This document shows positions 29,518 through 38,656 of a stretch of DNA of 38,656 nt, one piece after another; position 1 is the first letter of the stretch; every line of letters starts with the position of its first letter. This DNA is from Russula earlei (lineage: Eukaryota; Basidiomycota; Agaricomycetes; Russulales; Russulaceae), in assembly GCA_025769875.1 (NCBI GenBank), contig JAGFNK010000494.1, positions 1 through 38,656 of the forward strand, read 5' to 3'. The translations under genes and the position numbers were made by a program. Below the pieces are notes generated by a model. It made no database searches. It was not told the origin of the DNA and saw only the letters and a list, made by a program, of their open reading frames with translations.

Positions 29518-30476
29518 TATTGTGTCAGGACTCACTGTTGAACAATCCAGTTCAAGAGTGAGACAAGAGTTTGGAGACAAGTCAACTGAGTTTGAGGACA
29601 AAGTTGGCGAAGAGCATGGTTCAAATGAGTAGCAGGTACCAGAGAGGGACTGGTATGGGCTGTGAGAGGTGATCACAGAGAGAGAGAGCCAGAGTGTGCT
29701 AGATAGGGTGGTCACAAAGGAGTACCCTCAGTAATTGAGTGCCACAAATCAAATGGACAGTCTAAAGACTGTCTGCTACATTATTGAGCACTTATATACT
29801 ACAAGAGAACTGCTAAATAGAGAACAAGTCATAACCTTGTTATCAAGCACAATTGATGGATGAGTAAGAAGTTGGAACATGCTTAGTGAGTGCACTCAGT
29901 CATGCTCAGTAAGCTGCTGAGTAAGGGCCTCTGGTGACCATATGTTCACTGCTTAGTGCATGTGTGAAGCATCTGATTCATTTACTGTTAGTTAGTTTAG
30001 GGCCAGTCATTTGGGGACTTGGGGTATTTGTTGGTGGAATAGTGTTGCCTATAAGGCCCTTTGTATGGCTCTATTAGGGTCCTTAGAGTCAACCCTAATA
30101 TCCATATTAAGGTCCTTAGTATTGCCTTATAGTTCGTTCTAAGGTTATTAGAGTTAGTCTAATGTGTTCTAGGGCCTATAGTATCTTCATTAACATCCAA
30201 TGTAAGGCACTTGAGGTCATCTTAAAGGGTCTTTAGGGAGCCTTTAATTCTGTCTTTTATTGCTAGAAGGGTTGCTGCTAAGTAGGGCTTGCTGTATGTC
30301 AATTGTGCCTAGAATCAATCACATGACAATGTACACAAGATATTGTGGACACCTCTACTCACCCCTTTTGGTCATGTGAACAGGGTGGCATCATAGAAGC
30401 TGGGTTTCCTTTAATATGGAAGGGTCCTTCAAGGGCCCTCTCCAGGAAATGGTTTATGACATATTGCCCAACAACT
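29518..30476. mobile_element. Solo LTR (949 bp) with TATTG target duplication
   Basis: LTR 29523-30471 starts TGTCAGGACTC and ends GGTTTATGACA (5-bp inverted ends TGTCA/TGACA). TATTG flanks it at 29518-29522 and 30472-30476. Removing it restores continuous gypsy coding sense (KTTI then AQQLAE). A TATA box on the minus strand (AGTATATAAG, near 29790-29800) suggests minus-strand transcription sense. No second copy of this family is in the window. Confidence 0.9.
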
Positions 30477-33175
30477 TGCTGAATCTCAAATGGAAGACAA
30501 ACCAAAAACCTAGCAAGAAATGGTTCCTAGTCAATACCACAAATATGGACAGGTCTTCATGGAGCAAGAATCAGAAAGATTCCCTGGACCAAGAAAGTGG
30601 GACCATGCCATCAACCTAAAACCAGATGCCCTCACAATGATCAACTGTAGAGTATATCCTCTCTCACCCAAGGAAAAAGAAGAGTAAGAAAACTTCCTCA
30701 AACAAAATTCAAGGCTAAAATGGATAAGAAGATCAAATTCACCCTATGCCAGTGGATTCTTTCTCATAAAAAAGAAAGATGGCAAATTTAGACCAGTACA
30801 GGACTACAGAAGCCTAAATAAATGGACCATACCCAACATCTATCCACTACCTACCACTTATCCCAAAGGAGATGAATGGAAAGCCACCTTCAAAACAAGC
30901 AACAGACTATTTGAACTGACTGTAATGTTCTTTGGACTGACAAATTTGCCAGCCACATTCCAAACCATGGTGGACAACATCTTTCAAGAAGAACTGGCTC
31001 AAGGATGGCTCAAAATATACATGGACAATATCATTATCACCACAGATAATAACAAGGCAGAACATGTGCAAAAAGTCAACCATATCTTATCCAAACTAAA
31101 ACAACACAACCTCTATCTTAAACCAGAAAAGTGCCAATTCCACAAAGAAAAGGTTGAATACCTAGGCATAATCATTGGAGAAGGAAGGATAACCATGGAC
31201 CCTGTTAAAGTCAAAGGAATTAACAACTGGCCAACCCTAACTACACTGAAAGAAGTCAGAAGCTTCTTAGGATTCTGCAACTTCTATCACAACTTTATTC
31301 CAAACTTCTCACTGAAGGCCAGACTACTGAATGATCTAACAAAAAAGAATAAACAATGGGAATGGACAACTAAAGAAGAACAGGCCTTCCATACATTAAA
31401 AGAAACATGTACATCATACCCAGTACTCTGAACACCAGACTGAACAAAACAATTTGTCTTAGACACTGAGGCATCAGGCTTTGCTATAGGAGCAGTTATA
31501 TCTCAAGAATACAAAGACAGACTACACCCTATAGCATATTACTCTAGAACACTTCTAGATGCAGAAAGAAACTATGATGCACATGACAAAGAATTAGCAG
31601 CAGTAATATTTGGACTAAAAAGCAGATGGCCATTCTTCCTAGGAGCTGATAAACCAGTTAGAATAAGGACAGACCACAAAAACCTTACCTACTTTAAAGA
31701 ACCACAAAAACTGATAGGGCAACAAGCCAGATGGATGTAGTACATGCAAGACTTCAACATCACCATGGAATATGTTCTGGGACACACCCACACAATCACT
31801 GATACACTCTCTCATCACAAAGACCTTAACAAGGGGTAGAAGAACAAAAAACCACCTTACTCCCACCTGAAATCTTCATATGAAAAACCTACCTACCAGA
31901 CAAACCCAACAAATGACATAAGATCCTAAGACAATTTCATGACACCCCTGTTGCAGGACATCCTGGAATAGCCAACATCTGGAACTTAGTCAAACAACAC
32001 TATGAAGGGCCCAGACTATGGCAATTTGTGGAACAATATGTCAAAGGCTGTGCCAAATGTCAAGAATCCAGAACTAACATACCCAGGAAGAAAGCAACAT
32101 TATTCCCACTCAACACACATGTTGAACAAGGCCCCTTCCAATATGTGTCAATGAACCTTATCACAGACTTACCCAAATCAGATGGATTTGATAGCATCCT
32201 CACCATCATGGACCAAGGCTGTTCCAAAGCAACAAAATTCATTCCATACAACAAAATGATTGATGGGACAGGTGTCACACATGAATACCTAAAACACCTT
32301 GTGCCCTGGTTCAGTGTTCCCAAAAGAATTATATCTGACAGAGACCCCTGGTTTGCATCAAACCTCTCTAAAGCTCTATGTAAAAGTCTAGGTGTCAAAA
32401 AAACATGTCTACCACATTCCACCCTCAAACTGATGGACAAACAGAAAGAATGAACACCTGGCTAGAACAATACCTAAGACCCTGGACTACAACTCATCCT
32501 CATTCTTGGGCAAAAATGCTCCCAATTGCCAAATATGCACACAACTTGCGGAAACACAAAACATCATGATGATCACCACATGAACTCCTCATGGGGTTCA
32601 AACCCCAAATCAATACCAACCTTGAAGACAACAACATACCCTCTTCCATTGATTGCCTCAAACAACTGGAAGAGGCTAGATTAGATCCACAACAACTTCT
32701 AGAACAAAGACAACAACCCTCAAAACCTGACATCCCAGAGATGAAAGAAGGGACCCTTGTTTGGTTGGAAGCAAAGAACCTCAAAACACAAGGGACATGC
32801 AAGCTAATGCCTAAATGATATGGTCCCTTTCCTATCACAAAGAAAATCTCCAAAGTTGCTTATCAACTTCAACTCTCCCCATCAATGAAAGTACACAATG
32901 TCTTCCATGTCAACCTACTCCTTCCCTGTATAGAAATGGAAGAATATGGGACCCCCTTTATGCAACCACCCCTGATCATCAAAAGCAAAGAAGAATATGA
33001 AATTGAAACAATTCTAGATGCCAGAAGATTCAGGTGAACATGTAAATTACAATACCTTGTACACTGGAAGGGCCACCCTACATCAGGCAACTTGTGGGTT
33101 GATCACCATGACCTAAATGCACCCAAACTCCTAAAAGATTTCTACTCCACTAAGGCTGGACAATCCAACATATAA
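30477..33175 (+). pseudogene. Gypsy-3 pol: reverse transcriptase, RNase H, integrase, chromodomain
   Basis: RT opens FPGPRKWDHAINLKP and SPYASGFFLIKKKDGKFRPVQDYR. Sequence then jumps from NIYPLPTTYPK to GDEWKATFKTS near 30864-30870: about 25-30 residues holding motif A with the first catalytic Asp are missing, in frame. The YMDD box reads YMDN (31018-31029). RNase H keeps DTEASGFAIGAV, DKELAAV and TDHKNL. Integrase has CAKCQ, but the first catalytic Asp (usually MDLITDLP) is Asn; SDRDPWFAS is kept, and the DGQTER segment is shifted out of frame after an A7 run near 32398-32404. A chromodomain (YEIETILDAR, LQYLVHWKGH) ends near 33160. Many TGA and some TAA/TAG stops fit C-to-T decay. Confidence 0.85.
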
Positions 33176-33233
33176 AAGATTACTGTTACAACCCACCAGT
33201 CCCTACCTCCCACTCCTCTGAACACCTTACTAC

Positions 33234-34493
33234 ATGTTGTCTCCACAGAACTCCCCCACTGCTTCCTCTGCAACTCTTGTTCCCACTCCTCCTTATTCTC
33301 TAACCCTTGTTCCACTACCACTATCCAGAGAACCATACCCATCTACAGCAGCAACCATTAACACCTGACTCCTAGTATGACATGCTGCATGACATGCAGC
33401 AATGATCATACAAGCACATGAACTTTGGGAGGATGACTCCCTCTCCACCATACTTCATGCCTTTGGCAACCACTCTCCTACTCTAGGAACTAGCTCCCCC
33501 ATCAGAACTTGCAGTCCATCCTACCATGTTCACACTCCATCCCCAGACCCTATTCCTACCCCTCCATGAACAGATACCCCAATTCCCCAACACCTCTTTC
33601 ATATCATCCTCCTTGATGAAAATTTCACTCCAACTCCCCCCATCAAGGAAGGACCCCCTCCTGCTTACAAAGCACCCCCCATTGTCAATACTACTAACCA
33701 ACTAACAGAGCTAGAAGAACTCAGAGAAGGATGGGAAGAAGGAGACTTAGGATTGAATCTGTTAATTCCTGTCCCTGGTAACAAAGATGACACTCTTCCC
33801 CCTTGCTTTGTCCTGCCTGACCTAGTGAATGGTTTCCCCACCATCCTAGCTACCTATAGTCCCAGCTGTCCTACACACTGTATATCCATTTGAGCTTGTG
33901 CCGACCCCTACCCGCACCCCCTACTCACACAAAAGGACACATTCCTGTTCAAAAGTGGCCTGAGACACACCCAAGCAGTAGATGAAGCTCTCAGATTTGA
34001 ACAAGACTTATCACTAGAAGCCAAAGTTTGTTGATACAGGTTCACCATCAGAAAAGCACAACAAATAGCAAATCAACTCATCACCACTAGAGGATGATAC
34101 CATGATATGCTTTGGGAGATTAGAGATTCTGAGGTAAAGCTGGCCAAAGCCAACACTAAAACTCACCTTGAACCTAGAATCATCTTTTAATCTATGCCTC
34201 ATCTCACTGACCAAGAGCACAAGGATGCCTAAGAAGCCATCATGGACCCCTGGTATCAATTTACCCCCCAAGTTACTGACATATGCTCTTGGTGCCATGA
34301 TGTGGGACATGACACCTTTGAGTGCCCCAAGATTGCCACCTGTGTTCTCTGCAATCGCCATGCACATATGGCTGATCACTGCAGAGTTCCTCACTGACAC
34401 TGCAAAACAGACAAGATGTGCCAAGTCCCTCAAGACCAAGTACATTTTCATACACATCATTGTCACTCCACTGTTCTCCCTTACATAGCTTAG
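33234..34493 (+). pseudogene. Extra ORF downstream of pol in Gypsy-3, with two CCHC zinc knuckles
   Basis: One frame of 419 codons stays free of frameshifts from ATG 33234 to TAG 34491, but holds eight TGA and two TAA codons. The N-terminal half is Pro/Ser/Thr-rich (about residues 1-140), followed by an acidic segment (LTELEELREGWEEGDLGLNL), a charged helical part (RDSEVKLAKANTKTH) and two C-terminal knuckles, CSWCHDVGHDTFEC and CVLCNRHAHMADHC, both C-x2-C-x4-H-x4-C. A third His/Cys-rich stretch follows. This suggests an RNA- or DNA-binding accessory protein, not an envelope: no signal peptide or membrane anchor is visible. It ends 18 bp before the 3' LTR. I do not know a named family for it. 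Confidence 0.6.
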
Positions 34494-34511
34494 ATGTTAA
34501 CAAGGGGGTAA

Positions 34512-34986
34512 TGTCACAAGAACCAGTGTTTCAGACCAGACTGGCAACTGGGCTAGCCTACCTGGACAAGACTCATGTTTACCTCATTTCTAATGACTTG
34601 TTAGTTGACTCATGTATACTGCAACCTTCCAGCATGTTCTGTTTTTGATCACCTAACCCTTACCTTGAGGATATTATTTGATATAGCATCCTACATGTAT
34701 ATAAGCTTGTCTGTCAAAGAGGACAAGCCTTAAGCTTGTTCTCCTGTGAAATATCACTGGATTTGAACTTCAGGACTTGTAGGCTTGCAAGACATCAAGT
34801 GATTCATCTGAAAATTTATCTACTCATAAGTCTTCATAATGCAAAGACTTATTTGTGATTTCTCCTTTCTGCAGAGCATATTTGCCTTGGAAATATCATC
34901 TCTGAGATCCCCAATTTCCATGAGAAACTGTCTTCTTGCTCAACTCTCTGTGCTTGTCTCATGTGTGAACCAATTTGTTAGTGACA
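34512..34986 (+). repeat. Gypsy-3 3' LTR
   Basis: 475 bp, TGTCACAAG...TTAGTGACA (6-bp inverted ends). Preceded by AACAAGGGGGTAA, a polypurine tract. TGTATATAAG near 34697-34706 is the likely TATA box. Copia coding sequence resumes at once after it. Confidence 0.75.
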
Positions 34987-35250
34987 CTGCCCCCAGTTGG
35001 TGACAATATCACTGATCTGATTCTGCTCCATGGTGATAACAAAGGTGCCATAGATCTTGTGCTCAATCCCATCACCAGAAGAAGATCAAAACATATCCCC
35101 ATAAAGCATCATGCAATCAGACAGTACATTGAGGATGGACTGATTGATCTAGTCAGAATGCCCACAGCAGAGATGCTTGCTGATGGTTTAACCAAGCCAC
35201 ATGCTCATGTGTTGCTTCAGACTTTCATCACTGGGTTAGGTCTCATCTGA
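34987..35250 (+). pseudogene. Copia RNase H, C-terminal part
   Basis: The frame encodes LILLHGDNKGAIDLVLNP, RSKHIPIKHHAIRQYI and EMLADGLTKPHAHVLLQTF, the conserved end of copia pol (DNxGAI, RSKHIDIxxH, T..MxADxLTKxL). It ends with a natural-looking TGA (35248-35250), 33 bp before the 3' LTR. The upstream RT and RNase H parts are absent because of the Gypsy-3 junction. Confidence 0.85.
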
Positions 35251-35283
35251 TCTAATCTACTGACTGTCTAGATCATGGGGGGA

Positions 35284-35663
35284 TGTTGAGATAAAGAGTA
35301 GCTGAGGCATTGATGTGTCAGCTCAAACTGTCTGGGTGGTCCACAGGCCCAGACCACATAAGCATTTCAGCTCAGTTGCTGCAATGTGTATGATAGCAAA
35401 TTGATAGTATGATCAAAGACAATTGGAAGCTAGCACAAAGTGATTGTGAAAACAGTCAGATAGTAATTACAGATGAAATAATTAGGGACATTCTCAGATA
35501 CTTAAGAGCATCGTATATACAGTAGATACTTCAGTTTCATCTCACAGAAACTGAAGTAAGTACTTACTATCTAATGATCTTATCAGTAGCTGATTACGCA
35601 TTGTAATAATAATTTATTAGATCTACTACAATCTAATCTACCTTATCACTGCATGATTCAACA
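35284..35663 (+). repeat. Copia 3' LTR
   Basis: 380 bp, TGTTGA...TCAACA, preceded by the purine run ATGGGGGGA. It keeps the roughly 100-bp segment that the 5' LTR has lost. Confidence 0.85.
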
Positions 35664-35705
35664 CACTTAATATCAAAATATCAGATGTTTTTTTGGGGGG
35701 GTTTC
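35664..35705 (+). repeat. MITE-1, continuation after the copia insertion
   Basis: CACTTAATATCAAAATATCAGATG...GGGTTTCTT continues the arm at 15520-15615, as alignment with the MITE at 35709 shows. The first five bases are the mutated copia target duplication. Confidence 0.65.
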
Positions 35706-36430
35706 TTAGGCACCATTCAGCAATAAAACTTTTACAAATTTTTGAAACTATTATGAACCTTTTGAACTTTGGGGTTTTCTGGAGTCACTTGCATGACAGG
35801 AGTACTTATTGTGACATCACATAATATGATAAGATCAGAAGTTCTTTTTTTGGGTTTCTTGGCATTTGCCAGACAGTGACAGCACAGTGCATAGAAGCAT
35901 GTGATGGGGCACTACATGTCTGGTGCAATGCACACCTTTTTTTGACTGACCAACTGATCCTTTCATCTTGATGCCATGTCTGATCATCAGAGCTGAGAGG
36001 AATACCAGCCAGAAGAGCAGCAACCCAACATGCAGGCAGTAGTGCCACCTCATATTCAGGCCATTGCTCAGGCTGGCATCACTTATGAAACAATCATATC
36101 ACACATCTGCCCTCTCTGGAGAATGCCAAGTGTGGGAGCTACTCAATGGGCATCCACGATGTATTCAGAATGAACTTTTCAATAAACAGGTCTGCCTAGT
36201 ATGATTGCACAGGGCAAAGACAGGGTGATCTTTCCACAAACATGCAGACATTACACCTCTATGCCTGCACCTTGTGCCTCTCTGGCAAATGCCAAGAAAC
36301 CCCAAAAAAGAACATCTGATATTATGATACTATGTGATGTCATGATAAGTACTCCTATCACACAAGTGACTCTGGAAAATCCCAAAGTTCAAAAAACTCA
36401 TTAAAAGTTTTGTTGCCAAATGGGGCCTTA
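35706..36430. mobile_element. MITE-2: Harbinger-like non-autonomous element with long terminal inverted repeats and TTA duplication
   Basis: The element 35709-36427 (719 bp) begins GGCACCATTCAGCAA and ends TTGCCAAATGGGGCC, flanked by TTA on both sides (35706-35708, 36428-36430). The inverted repeats are about 150-165 bp (35709-35873 and 36281-36427). TTA duplications and GGCC-type ends are typical of PIF/Harbinger elements. The interior has no transposase. It lies at the broken inner edge of MITE-1, so it probably inserted into that copy. Confidence 0.75.
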
Positions 36431-36644
36431 TGCCTGCAAGTCACTGAGCATGCCTTGCTTATCTTATCTAGGAATTCTCATGCACATACATGCAAGTGCA
36501 TCTTGTTGCTGCATGCACATTCTCTCAGCATTGAATATAATCTATGTTATTGCTTCAATAAACTACCAAGTTTCTACAACACATGCAAGAGTGATCTGGC
36601 TGTCACAAGTCACCATAGCCATGCCTGAGTCATCAATCATCATC

Positions 36645-36680
<36 letters not shown>

Positions 36681-36850
36681 ACACTGCAGTGACACAGGAG
36701 AACAGCTTGAAGAACTTGTATAGATCAACCAACAGGGGACAGGTTGGAAGTCAAAGGTCACATGATCTATCCAGGTGTGAAATGTCAAACACTGTCAACG
36801 ACTGTATCGTTCCTTCAGTCCATATCTGTCAAAGACGGGGGAAGTCCCGG
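36431..36850. other. Non-coding stretch between MITE-2 and the lectin gene, with a TCA microsatellite
   Basis: AT-rich, CpG-poor sequence continues to about 36780, then composition switches to host-like. (TCA)12 lies at 36645-36680. No coding sequence is seen. Confidence 0.6.
36645..36680 (+). repeat. (TCA)12 microsatellite
   Basis: Twelve perfect TCA units, embedded in imperfect TCA repeats to the left. Confidence 0.9.
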
Positions 36851-37730
36851 ATGCGCAAGGTCGAGCAGGGTTGTTACATCGTAAGGGAAGTCCGTTGGGG
36901 AATGGTACTCGATCTGTCCGGCGAAGACGCTCGGTCGCCTATCGCATTTACGTTTCATGGGCAAGAGAACCAGCAGGTGAGGACCTTTTTTTTGTTCTAA
37001 ATAATGCGAGGAACTGATCGTGGTCGTAACCATGATCCAATCTATGACCGCCATGCTCGCGCGCACGCCGCGGGATACCGTTCCATCGCTGTTGCTCCGC
37101 TTTCAACTACCACCGCGCGCTTTCCAGTGGGAGTTCCATTCTTGCGGCGCAGGTTTCATCATCAGCAGCGTCTGGAAAAATTCGTTCCTCGCTGTTCGGG
37201 ACCTGAAGGGACTCCAATTGGGAGGAAGAGTGCCGGTCGTCACAGACGACTTCCCGACGTGCTGGGAGGTGGAGGTCATGGATATCGGGAGCGGCGCGGA
37301 GGGCAAAGATGAAACCGAAGACACGTATGCGTGGTGCGTGGGAGGTCTTCTATGGTTTGGTGCTGTGGGCATGTGCGACGGGGCGGGAAGTGCTTACTCG
37401 GGTTACTGTGATCAGCATCCGTCTGCCGCACTCAGACATGGCCCTGAGCTTCAAGGGAGGCTACATGAGAGCGCCCGTAAGTTTTCCTCCATTCATCTGG
37501 GCCTTCTCTGACAGTGGGCCGCTGCCACACAGCTTTTCCTGGCTAAAGAAGGGCCCAATATGAGTACCTGCTGGCGGCTGCGCGCAGTTCAGCGCAGTGA
37601 GCAGGTCATGAAGAATCCGCCTATCTCGACAAGAGGCAGCGGCTGCGGCGGAGAGACGACCATGATAACGACTACGAGTGTGACAACTACGACGAGAACC
37701 GTGGTGCGATTTGTTGCTGATGAAGCCTGA
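36851..37730 (+). CDS. Ricin-B-type (beta-trefoil) lectin-like protein, four exons
   Basis: Exons 36851-36976, 37128-37324, 37416-37476 and 37533-37730 give 193 codons; introns of 151, 91 and 56 bp are GT-AG with donors GTGAGG, GTATGC and GTAAGT. The product opens MRKVEQGCYIVREVRWGMVLDLSG, the usual start of fungal ricin-B-like domains (GxYxIVNxxSGxVLDLSG). Three trefoil subdomains are suggested: ENQQ joined by splicing to WEFH (the QxW motif), TCWEVEVMD, and an LPHSDMALSF...EGPN...CWRLR repeat. The tail is Thr-rich. There is no signal peptide, so a cytosolic carbohydrate-binding role is inferred; sugar specificity cannot be read. Codon use is host-like and the frame is intact. The last exon boundaries are the least certain. 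Confidence 0.7.
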
Positions 37731-38194
37731 GAGACAGAGTCGGGCCTCAGGCGATCCACGATCGCCACGAGATCCAAGGAAAAGTTCTCTATCAGATATC
37801 GCCGGAAAACGGTCGATGTCTTTCCGTTCCCACTGTATTCCGTGTATGTTATAATTCCTGCGCGTTGCTGAGTCCGCCTTCGGTAATGTACTATTTAACG
37901 ATATCAACCGCACGCTCGGAATGTTAATAGTCTTCCGGTACGAGTCTCACTCAGATTGGCTTCAATGTCTTGTTCGGTTCCAGAATACGCCACGTCGTAG
38001 CTCGGGGTATTACCCTTGTTGTATGCCGCACGGCCCGGGCGGGACATTTTGTTTGCTGTTGGTGAAAATGGGGCTGCAAGCACCCAGATGTTGAGCTCGA
38101 GTTGGACAAGTTTGATGCTGACACATCATGTGTAACCCCATATATGCAAATATGCAAATGACAACATAAAAAAATGCATATTAATTTATTATAT
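37731..38194. other. 3' flank of the lectin gene, nothing recognised
   Basis: Host-like composition to about 38100, then AT-rich sequence with ATGCAAAT-type repeats leading into the MITE arm. Confidence 0.5.
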
Positions 38195-38299
38195 ACATCA
38201 TATCACTTACATCACTCCTGTCACTCCTGTCACTCCTGGAAAATCCCAAAATCCAAGTCAAGTTCAAGATTCAAGAATTCTCAGTTTGTAAAAGGGGCC
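38195..38299 (-). repeat. Third MITE arm of the same family (single end)
   Basis: TCACTCCTGGAAAATCCCAAAATCC...AAAGGGGCC followed by TAA matches the right-arm pattern of MITE-2 (CTCTGGAAAATCCCAAAGTTC...ATGGGGCC then TTA). A triplet-like CACTCCTGT repeat occurs at 38211-38240. The opposite end was not found, so this is a truncated or diverged copy. Confidence 0.55.
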
Positions 38300-38656
38300 T
38301 AAAATTCAAGGGAAAACTCAATTTGAAGCAATGCATGGCACTGGCATTGATGGGGGTGGAGAGAATCTGTGATTGGACAATCTGGTACTGTCACTGGCAG
38401 GGCCTGTCTTACATCTTCTCTTCTCTTTCAATCATGTCCTTGCCTCCTTCATCCCCATGCCTATGTTGCCCCCTTGTGTCACGGTAATGAGCTGTGTCAG
38501 TTCTCAAGCCTGAAGTCGAGTTGATAGTAAAGTGTGTTCTGATGAACGGGCTGGTTCCCATGTTAAAGAATAAGGATCCCTGCAGCAGTTGAAGTGTTTT
38601 ATGCTAAACAGGTTATGGCCAATAGACCTTCCTAGTACGACTCGGTCTGTTGAGAA
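38300..38656. other. Right-edge sequence, nothing recognised
   Basis: CpG-poor repeat-like sequence to about 38470, then TGTCACGGTAATGAG at 38477, which could be the start of another LTR cut by the window edge. I cannot support it further. Confidence 0.4.

Larger units (their letters stand above)
27716..34986 (+). mobile_element. Gypsy-3: 5'-truncated Ty3/gypsy chromovirus with an extra CCHC ORF before its 3' LTR
   Basis: Order: gag (about 27740-29003), protease (29042-29510), solo LTR insertion (29523-30471), RT, RNase H, integrase and chromodomain (30477-33175), extra ORF (33234-34493), 3' LTR (34512-34986). No 5' LTR is present; the gag runs directly into the copia remnant. Copia RNase H sequence resumes at 34987. 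A deletion that removed copia integrase/RT together with the Gypsy-3 5' LTR would explain both losses. The left boundary is approximate. Confidence 0.75.
15616..35663 (+). mobile_element. Ty1/copia-type LTR retrotransposon, split by two nested chromoviruses and internally deleted
   Basis: LTRs at 15616-15936 and 35284-35663 both begin TGTTGA and end TCAACA. Between them are gag and protease (16226-17254), a likely GAG-pre-integrase remnant (27527-about 27715) and the C-terminal RNase H segment (34987-35250). The integrase and most of the RT are missing. Flanks CACAT (15611-15615) and CACTT (35664-35668) fit a mutated 5-bp duplication, and the related MITE at 35709 shows the uninterrupted target CACATAATAT. 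Pol order (integrase before RT, judged from the remaining ends) and the ADGLTK-type RNase H end identify the copia order. Confidence 0.8.

Noticed and set aside
33234..34493. Envelope-like gene of an endogenous retrovirus-type element
   Set aside because: It lies in the env position, but there is no signal peptide, no transmembrane segment and no cleavage-like site; two zinc knuckles indicate nucleic-acid binding.
36645..36680. Tandem TCA repeat as CRISPR or regulatory array
   Set aside because: A simple perfect trinucleotide microsatellite without spacers.
38500..38656. Possible rRNA fragment (CCTAGTACGAC near the right end)
   Set aside because: Only a short word resembles the 3' end of large-subunit rRNA, and the surrounding sequence does not.

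Overview
The window looks like nuclear DNA of a basidiomycete fungus, probably an Agaricomycete. The evidence is short GT-AG introns with CTNA-type branch sites in the host genes, a lineage-typical 7-TM membrane protein and a ricin-B-like lectin, and Ty3 chromoviruses, a Ty1/copia element, a pogo-type transposon and Harbinger-like MITEs. There is no sign of bacterial operons, and I saw no tRNA or rRNA gene.

Layout. 1-2352: left-truncated minus-strand chromovirus (Gypsy-1) with its 5' LTR. 2353-9892: GC-rich host DNA holding a gene fragment, an LTR-like segment, a long stretch without a confident gene, and a spliced seven-exon membrane-protein gene (7330-8962). 9895-12014: pogo-type DNA transposon with perfect TA duplication and an internally deleted transposase. 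12017-14460: host DNA with a possible small secreted peptide exon and one intact single-exon gene (13942-14454). 14.9-36.7 kb: a nested, CpG-poor transposon block. 36.85-37.73 kb: an intact spliced lectin-like gene. 38.2-38.3 kb: another MITE arm.

The block can be read as a stack. A Harbinger-like MITE was hit by a copia element (LTRs 15616-15936 and 35284-35663). The copia was hit by a complete 10.3-kb chromovirus, Gypsy-2 (17255-27526, target duplication GCTTC), which in turn received a Gypsy-1-family solo LTR (20359-20952, duplication GTACG). A second chromovirus, Gypsy-3 (about 27.7-34986), also sits in the copia. It lost its 5' LTR, apparently with the copia integrase/RT region, and was itself hit by a 949-bp solo LTR (29523-30471, duplication TATTG). 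A second MITE copy (35709-36427) follows.

Main observations. (1) Decay is almost wholly by C-to-T change at CpG. The 5.2-kb Gypsy-2 gag-pol is one frame with no frameshift, broken by 15 TGA codons, in the alignable cases at arginine positions, and its LTRs differ mostly as TG in one copy versus CA in the other. (2) Both chromoviruses with a visible 5' end have a primer-binding site that is the exact reverse complement of LTR sequence about 30 bp after the TATA box, the hallmark of Tf1/sushi-type self-priming. (3) Two chromoviruses carry extra, unrecognised ORFs: about 2.5 kb upstream of gag in Gypsy-2, and a 1.26-kb ORF with two CCHC knuckles downstream of pol in Gypsy-3. These are the best candidates for something undescribed.
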